Positions 60,299 to 64,000 of a stretch of 64,000 nucleotides of DNA are shown here, in pieces (the first letter of the stretch is position 1; the number at the start of each line of letters is the position of its first letter). The notes under the pieces are model-generated. The model did not search any database and was not told the DNA's origin. It saw only the letters and a program-made list of their open reading frames with translations. Origin of the DNA: RGIG7213 sp045544195 (GTDB taxonomy: Bacteria > Bacillota > Clostridia > Oscillospirales > CAG-272). Location: assembly GCA_045544195.1 (NCBI GenBank), contig JAZPYO010000024.1, positions 30,720 through 94,719 on the forward strand, read 5' to 3'. The position numbers and the translations under genes were made by a program.

Positions 60299-61159
60299 AT
60301 GTTTGATTGTATTGTAATAGGCGCCGGACCTGCGGGAATTACTGCGGCAATTTATCTTTTGCGTTCGAATTTTAGTGTATGCGTTATAGATAGCGGCGAC
60401 ACCGCACTCAAAAAAGCACACAAAATCGAAAATTATTACGGAACACCTTCTGTTTCGGGTGAGGAGCTTTACTTGATCGGAAGACGGCAAGCATTACAGC
60501 TCGGCGCAGAAATAATTGACGGTCAGGCATTATCGGTGGATAATTTCGGAATGTTCAATGTGACAACTACAAAAGGCGAGCTCAGCTCAACGTGTGTGAT
60601 AATAGCTACGGGTAGCACAGTGAAGGGAATAAAGCTTTCAGGAGAGGAAAGATTTATTGGCTCGGGTGTCAGCAGATGCGCCGTGTGCGACGGATTTTTC
60701 TTCAGAGGTAAGCCCGTTTGTGTCGTAGGCGCAGGGCAGTATGCATTGCACGAAGCAGAGGTGCTTTCAAATATTTGCAGCAGTGTCACGCTTCTTACAA
60801 ACTGTGAACAGCCGCCCGAAAATTGCCCGTATCCTGTCATTACATCTGAAATATCCGAAATAACAGGCGATGACCGTGTGAGCGGAGTGAGGCTCAAAAA
60901 CGGAGAAATGCTCGATGTAAAAGGTGTATTTATTGCAAACGGTACGCCTACCGCAGCCGACTTTATAGTGCGTATGGGAATTGAGTGCAATGACGGTGTG
61001 TTTGATGTAAATGCGGATATGTCAACCGCGGTAAAAGGGGTTTTCGCCGCGGGAGATTGCGTAAGACAGCCTAAACAAATATCAACGGCGGTATATACGG
61101 GTATGCTTGCGGGACTTTCTGCTATTAAATATATAAAGGAAAGAAAAAAGAATGGTTAA
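60299..61159 (+). CDS. Thioredoxin reductase-like flavoprotein
   Basis: A 286-residue FAD/NAD(P)-binding disulphide reductase. FAD loop MFDCIVIGAGPAGITAAIYLL (first part), redox pair CAVC in SRCAVCDGFF (about residue 130), NAD(P) loop VCVVGAGQYALHEAEVL, and C-terminal FAD motif TAVKGVFAAGDC. Smaller than usual TrxB (about 310). GGAGG 6 bases before the ATG. No thioredoxin gene is nearby, so its partner is unknown. It overlaps the next gene by eight bases. Confidence 0.88.
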   Translation: MFDCIVIGAGPAGITAAIYLLRSNFSVCVIDSGDTALKKAHKIENYYGTPSVSGEELYLIGRRQALQLGAEIIDGQALSVDNFGMFNVTTTKGELSSTCVIIATGSTVKGIKLSGEERFIGSGVSRCAVCDGFFFRGKPVCVVGAGQYALHEAEVLSNICSSVTLLTNCEQPPENCPYPVITSEISEITGDDRVSGVRLKNGEMLDVKGVFIANGTPTAADFIVRMGIECNDGVFDVNADMSTAVKGVFAAGDCVRQPKQISTAVYTGMLAGLSAIKYIKERKKNG

Positions 61160-61691
61160 AAGAGCAGTTTTGCTTCTGATCGCTTTTTTAATATGTATAT
61201 GCGTAGCATCTTGCTCTGCAAGTAATAACAAATCAGATCTTGAAGCACAAAAAACCGAGAATCTTGTTTTCTGCGAAAAAGAGTCACAGGCAGTCACACT
61301 TACTGAGGAATATGCGGTGTATTTCAAAACGGAAAGCCGTATATACTCAGTAAATGCACGTCTTTTTTCCGATAGCAATGCATCGGCAAGCATAAGTCTT
61401 TATGAATGGAAAGGAGATTATCAAACGACAATATCACAGCCCGCTGTGAAAAGCGCATCGTTTATGAAGCTCCCTAAGGCAAGCAAGAAAATGTATTTTT
61501 CTCTTGCATTCACATCTGATGTTATACTCGAGGGCGGTGAATATCTCGCTGTTTTTTCTTCTAAAACGGGGGCATCTGTTATGACGGGAGAAAAAACAGA
61601 CAGTGCCGTAAAAAACGGAACTGTCTGCTATATAAACGGTATCGTTACGGAAAATGCTCCGTGTGCCTACGTTGAATATTACGCAGGCTGA
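61152..61691 (+). CDS. Lipoprotein, unknown function
   Basis: A 179-residue lipoprotein: signal MVKRAVLLLIAFLICICVASC with Cys about 21, then a beta-rich domain of about 140 residues (TEEYAVYFKTESRIYSVNARLF, SASISLYEWKGDYQTTISQP, KKMYFSLAFTSDVILEGGEYLAVFSSKTG). That resembles carbohydrate-binding or jelly-roll domains, where the last part shows a conserved turn. Starts eight bases inside the TrxB-like gene, so co-translated. One base from the convergent DUF1846 gene. Confidence 0.7.
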   Translation: MVKRAVLLLIAFLICICVASCSASNNKSDLEAQKTENLVFCEKESQAVTLTEEYAVYFKTESRIYSVNARLFSDSNASASISLYEWKGDYQTTISQPAVKSASFMKLPKASKKMYFSLAFTSDVILEGGEYLAVFSSKTGASVMTGEKTDSAVKNGTVCYINGIVTENAPCAYVEYYAG

Positions 61692-61692
61692 G

Positions 61693-63171
61693 TCACTGAA
61701 TAAAAAGATCGTTCGTTGCGAATTCAGGATCGCACGTAAGATTCATATTGAGCTTTTTAAAATATGTCTCCTCGCTTGCGGGGAGCATTTTTGTACTGTG
61801 CGCTTCACAGCCGCTGAGCTCAGGCAGCTTTGACAAAATGCTTTCGATATTTTTATTCTGTGTCTTGCAGAATGAAAGCGCCAGAAGCATCTCGTGAATA
61901 TTCAGAGATGTGTTTTTATCACCGAGAGAGCTTTTGAGGTTTGTTATCGTCTGCAAAACAGTAGGATCTATCAGATGTACGCTTTTGGGAGTTTCGGAAA
62001 GTACCTTCAGCGCATTTATGATGGCAGCCGCAGGCGCACTAAGCAAAGGTCCTGCCTTTCCTGAAATAGTCTTTCCGTTTGAAAGCTGTATGGCAACGGC
62101 ATGAGATGAGCATATGCTTTCCTTTTTGCGTGCGGCATTTACGCATACTCTGTCAGTCGGCTCTATTCCGAGCTGCTGCATAAGATTTTCTATTCTGTGA
62201 ACGACTTCCTTGTCGCACACACCGTTTTTATAATCGCAATACGCTTTGAAATATCTTCGTATTACCTCTTCCTTCGACGCCCTGCGGCAGACCTCATCAT
62301 CAATGATGCTGTTGCCCGCCATGTTAACGCCCATATCTGTCGGAGATTTGTAAATGCAATCTCCCGTGATCTTATAAAGTATTTTTTTAAGAACAGGGAA
62401 CGCCTCGACATCACGGTTGTAATTAACGGTGGCAACTCCGTACGCATCCATATGATACGGGTCTATCATATTGACATCGTGAAGATCGGCAGTCGCCGCC
62501 TCATACGCAATATTTACAGGGTGCTTCAATGGCAGATTCCAGATAGGAAACGTTTCAAATTTTGCGTAACCCGCTGAAACACCTCGTTTGTATTCGTGAT
62601 ATAGCTGGCTCAAGCACGTTGCGAGCTTTCCTGAGCCGGGACCGGGAGCGGTGACAACTACCAAGGGGCGAGTCGTTTCAACAAATTCGTTAGCTCCGTA
62701 TCCTTTGTCACTTACGATCGTGTCAGTATCATTCGGATATCCTTTTATACAGCGATGTATGAAGACTCTTTCGCCTCTGATCTCCAGACGCTTCTTGAAA
62801 ATGTCCGCAGAGGGCTGTTCCTTGTACTGAGTAATTACGATAGCGCTGACATATATATCCAATGAACGAAGATTGTCTATAAGACGCATAACGTCGGCGT
62901 CGTATGTAATTCCGAAATCAGCTCTTATCTTTTTGCGTTCGATATCAGCCGCATTTATTATTACGATGATCTCAGTCTGGTCCTTCAGCTTTTGCAATAG
63001 CTTTATCTTTGCATCCGGCTGAAAGCCGGGGAGAACTCTGGCAGCGTGCATATCATCAAACAGCTTGCCGCCGAATTCTAAGTAAAGCTTGTTATTGAAT
63101 TGCTTGATCTTTTGCAGAATATGCTCTGATTGCAATGTGACGTATTTTTCGTGATCGAATCCGTTTTTCAT
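61693..63171 (-). CDS. DUF1846 family protein
   Basis: A 492-residue cytoplasmic protein of the DUF1846 family, widely kept in Firmicutes and of unknown function. FDHEKYVTLQSEHILQKI at the start and a Walker A-like TAPGPGSGKLATCLSQLYHEY (about residues 170-190) are typical. QLYHEYKRGVSAGYAKFETFPIWNLPLKHPVN then follows, in part. A nucleotide-binding role is inferred from the GPGSGK loop. It faces away from the rRNA operon, with a promoter at 63281-63309. Confidence 0.92.
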   Translation of the reverse strand: MKNGFDHEKYVTLQSEHILQKIKQFNNKLYLEFGGKLFDDMHAARVLPGFQPDAKIKLLQKLKDQTEIIVIINAADIERKKIRADFGITYDADVMRLIDNLRSLDIYVSAIVITQYKEQPSADIFKKRLEIRGERVFIHRCIKGYPNDTDTIVSDKGYGANEFVETTRPLVVVTAPGPGSGKLATCLSQLYHEYKRGVSAGYAKFETFPIWNLPLKHPVNIAYEAATADLHDVNMIDPYHMDAYGVATVNYNRDVEAFPVLKKILYKITGDCIYKSPTDMGVNMAGNSIIDDEVCRRASKEEVIRRYFKAYCDYKNGVCDKEVVHRIENLMQQLGIEPTDRVCVNAARKKESICSSHAVAIQLSNGKTISGKAGPLLSAPAAAIINALKVLSETPKSVHLIDPTVLQTITNLKSSLGDKNTSLNIHEMLLALSFCKTQNKNIESILSKLPELSGCEAHSTKMLPASEETYFKKLNMNLTCDPEFATNDLFIQ

Positions 63172-63280
63172 TTTATCTCCGTAATTTGAATAGTGTTAAC
63201 TTAAAGCTCGCATAAGGATATGCATCCCGCACCGAATCGTGTATGATCGCATACACAATTAATACTTAAATATAATAGAT

Positions 63281-63309
63281 ATTATATATTATAAAACTTA
63301 GTTTGTAAA
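63281..63309 (-). promoter_or_regulatory. DUF1846 promoter
   Basis: Minus strand TTTACA (63304-63309), 17-base spacer, TATAAT (63281-63286). About 110 bases before the ATG at 63171. Confidence 0.6.
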
Positions 63310-63493
63310 TAGTAAAAATGAAAAAAAGTCAAATAATATCGGAAAAAATTCACTGTCAATGCAGTCGGAGAAGAAAAAAGAATATAGAAAACTTTTTAGG
63401 TATTATTTGACTATTATAAGGTATAAATAAAATATACGCTCAAAGACACACACGGATGAGTGTGAAAAACGGAGAAAAAAGCGAAAAAAGGTA

Positions 63494-63522
63494 TTGACAA
63501 AACGGAATTAATGTGGTAATAT
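63494..63522 (+). promoter_or_regulatory. rRNA operon promoter
   Basis: TTGACA (63494-63499), 17-base spacer, TAATAT (63517-63522) with TGG before it. A weaker TTGACT at 63407 may be a second promoter. The stretch 63310-63493 shows no gene. Confidence 0.8.
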
Positions 63523-63781
63523 TTACGAGTCGCCGCAAGGAAGCGGCAACGACTCGGTCCTTGAAAATTGAATAACAGACGAGATAAGAAGTGAAGTATA
63601 GAGCAGAAATGCAAGATATAGAACGAACAAAGAATCTCGACAATTCCTTTTAGAATCACATAAGTGAAGACATCCGGACACGACGGATGTCAAAAGAAAT
63701 ACTCTTACAAAAAAGTAAAGAGCGAACAGAACAAACTCAAGATTTGATCCGCTGCCTTAAGGCAGCGATTAGATACAAATA
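63523..63781 (+). other. rRNA operon leader with processing hairpins
   Basis: About 260 bases of transcribed leader. Hairpins: CGAGTCG-CCGC/GCGG-CAA-CGACTCG (63526-63556), GACATCCG/CGGATGTC (63669-63691) and the perfect CGCTGCCTT/AAGGCAGCG (63750-63767). CCTTGAAAATTGAATAACA (63559-63577) resembles the conserved rRNA leader motif of Firmicutes. They probably guide antitermination and RNase III processing. Confidence 0.6.

Positions 63782-64000
<219 letters not shown>

Overview
The window is an ordinary chromosomal stretch of a low-to-mid GC Gram-positive anaerobe. It holds about 62 protein genes, two tRNA genes and the first ~220 bases of an rRNA operon. The class Clostridia, probably Oscillospirales/Ruminococcaceae in the wide sense, fits best. 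Reasons are the hrcA-grpE-dnaK-dnaJ-prmA and ylxM-ffh-rpsP-khpA orders, a spore-former gene block (dacF, ytfJ/gerW, DUF2953, scpB, scpA, M50 protease), a CIRCE element, SigA promoters and the 5' end of the 16S gene. The species cannot be named from sequence reading alone. I see no phage, insertion sequence or CRISPR array.

Layout. 1-5.3 kb (minus strand): a foldase-like lipoprotein, then a unit with a DivIVA-like coiled coil, a SIS sugar isomerase, a MecA-like adaptor, a type-4 uracil-DNA glycosylase and an AEC transporter. 5.4-9.3 kb (plus): an FkbM methyltransferase, a membrane-anchored cohesin-like protein and a secreted Ig-like/dockerin-like protein. 9.4-10.7 kb: a serine hydrolase and tRNA-Lys. 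10.9-13.2 kb: an aromatic-amino-acid unit (DAHP synthase, PheA) preceded by a Phe/Tyr-rich leader peptide and an attenuator. 13.2-19.1 kb: a GerS-like lipoprotein, alanine racemase, lipoate ligase and M50 protease; then metF and a Gfo/Idh/MocA dehydrogenase. 19.3-26.5 kb: the heat-shock operon with prmA and a VanY-type carboxypeptidase. 26.6-30.2 kb: SRP, ribosome and release-factor genes. 30.3-34.6 kb: a lone solute-binding lipoprotein, a PhnP-like hydrolase, a DUF4830 protein and a surface protein. 34.8-45.4 kb: a nine-gene purine operon. 45.5-55.8 kb (minus): lon, ysxC, lysA, M50, scpA, scpB, DUF2953, ytfJ, dacF, rluB and two small genes. 56-63.2 kb: thiN, rsmA, tRNA-Thr, UPF0145, a GNAT-DUF2752 fusion, DUF4234, a TrxB-like flavoprotein, a lipoprotein and DUF1846. 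63.5-64 kb: rRNA promoter, leader and 16S start.

The most interesting points are regulatory. The aroF-pheA leader has all the parts of classical ribosome-mediated attenuation: a 27-codon ORF with 11 Phe/Tyr codons, a terminator, and a competing antiterminator that overlaps the leader stop codon. scpB appears to start at ATT, 8 nt after a perfect AGGAGG. The ribosome-binding site of the mecA-like gene lies in one arm of a long inverted repeat. purE has an inverted CCGAA pair resembling PurR boxes just after its promoter. Adjacent genes encode a cohesin-like anchored protein and a dockerin-like secreted protein, a candidate surface-attachment pair. De novo purine synthesis uses a split PurH (separate PurO-type cyclohydrolase and AICAR transformylase).
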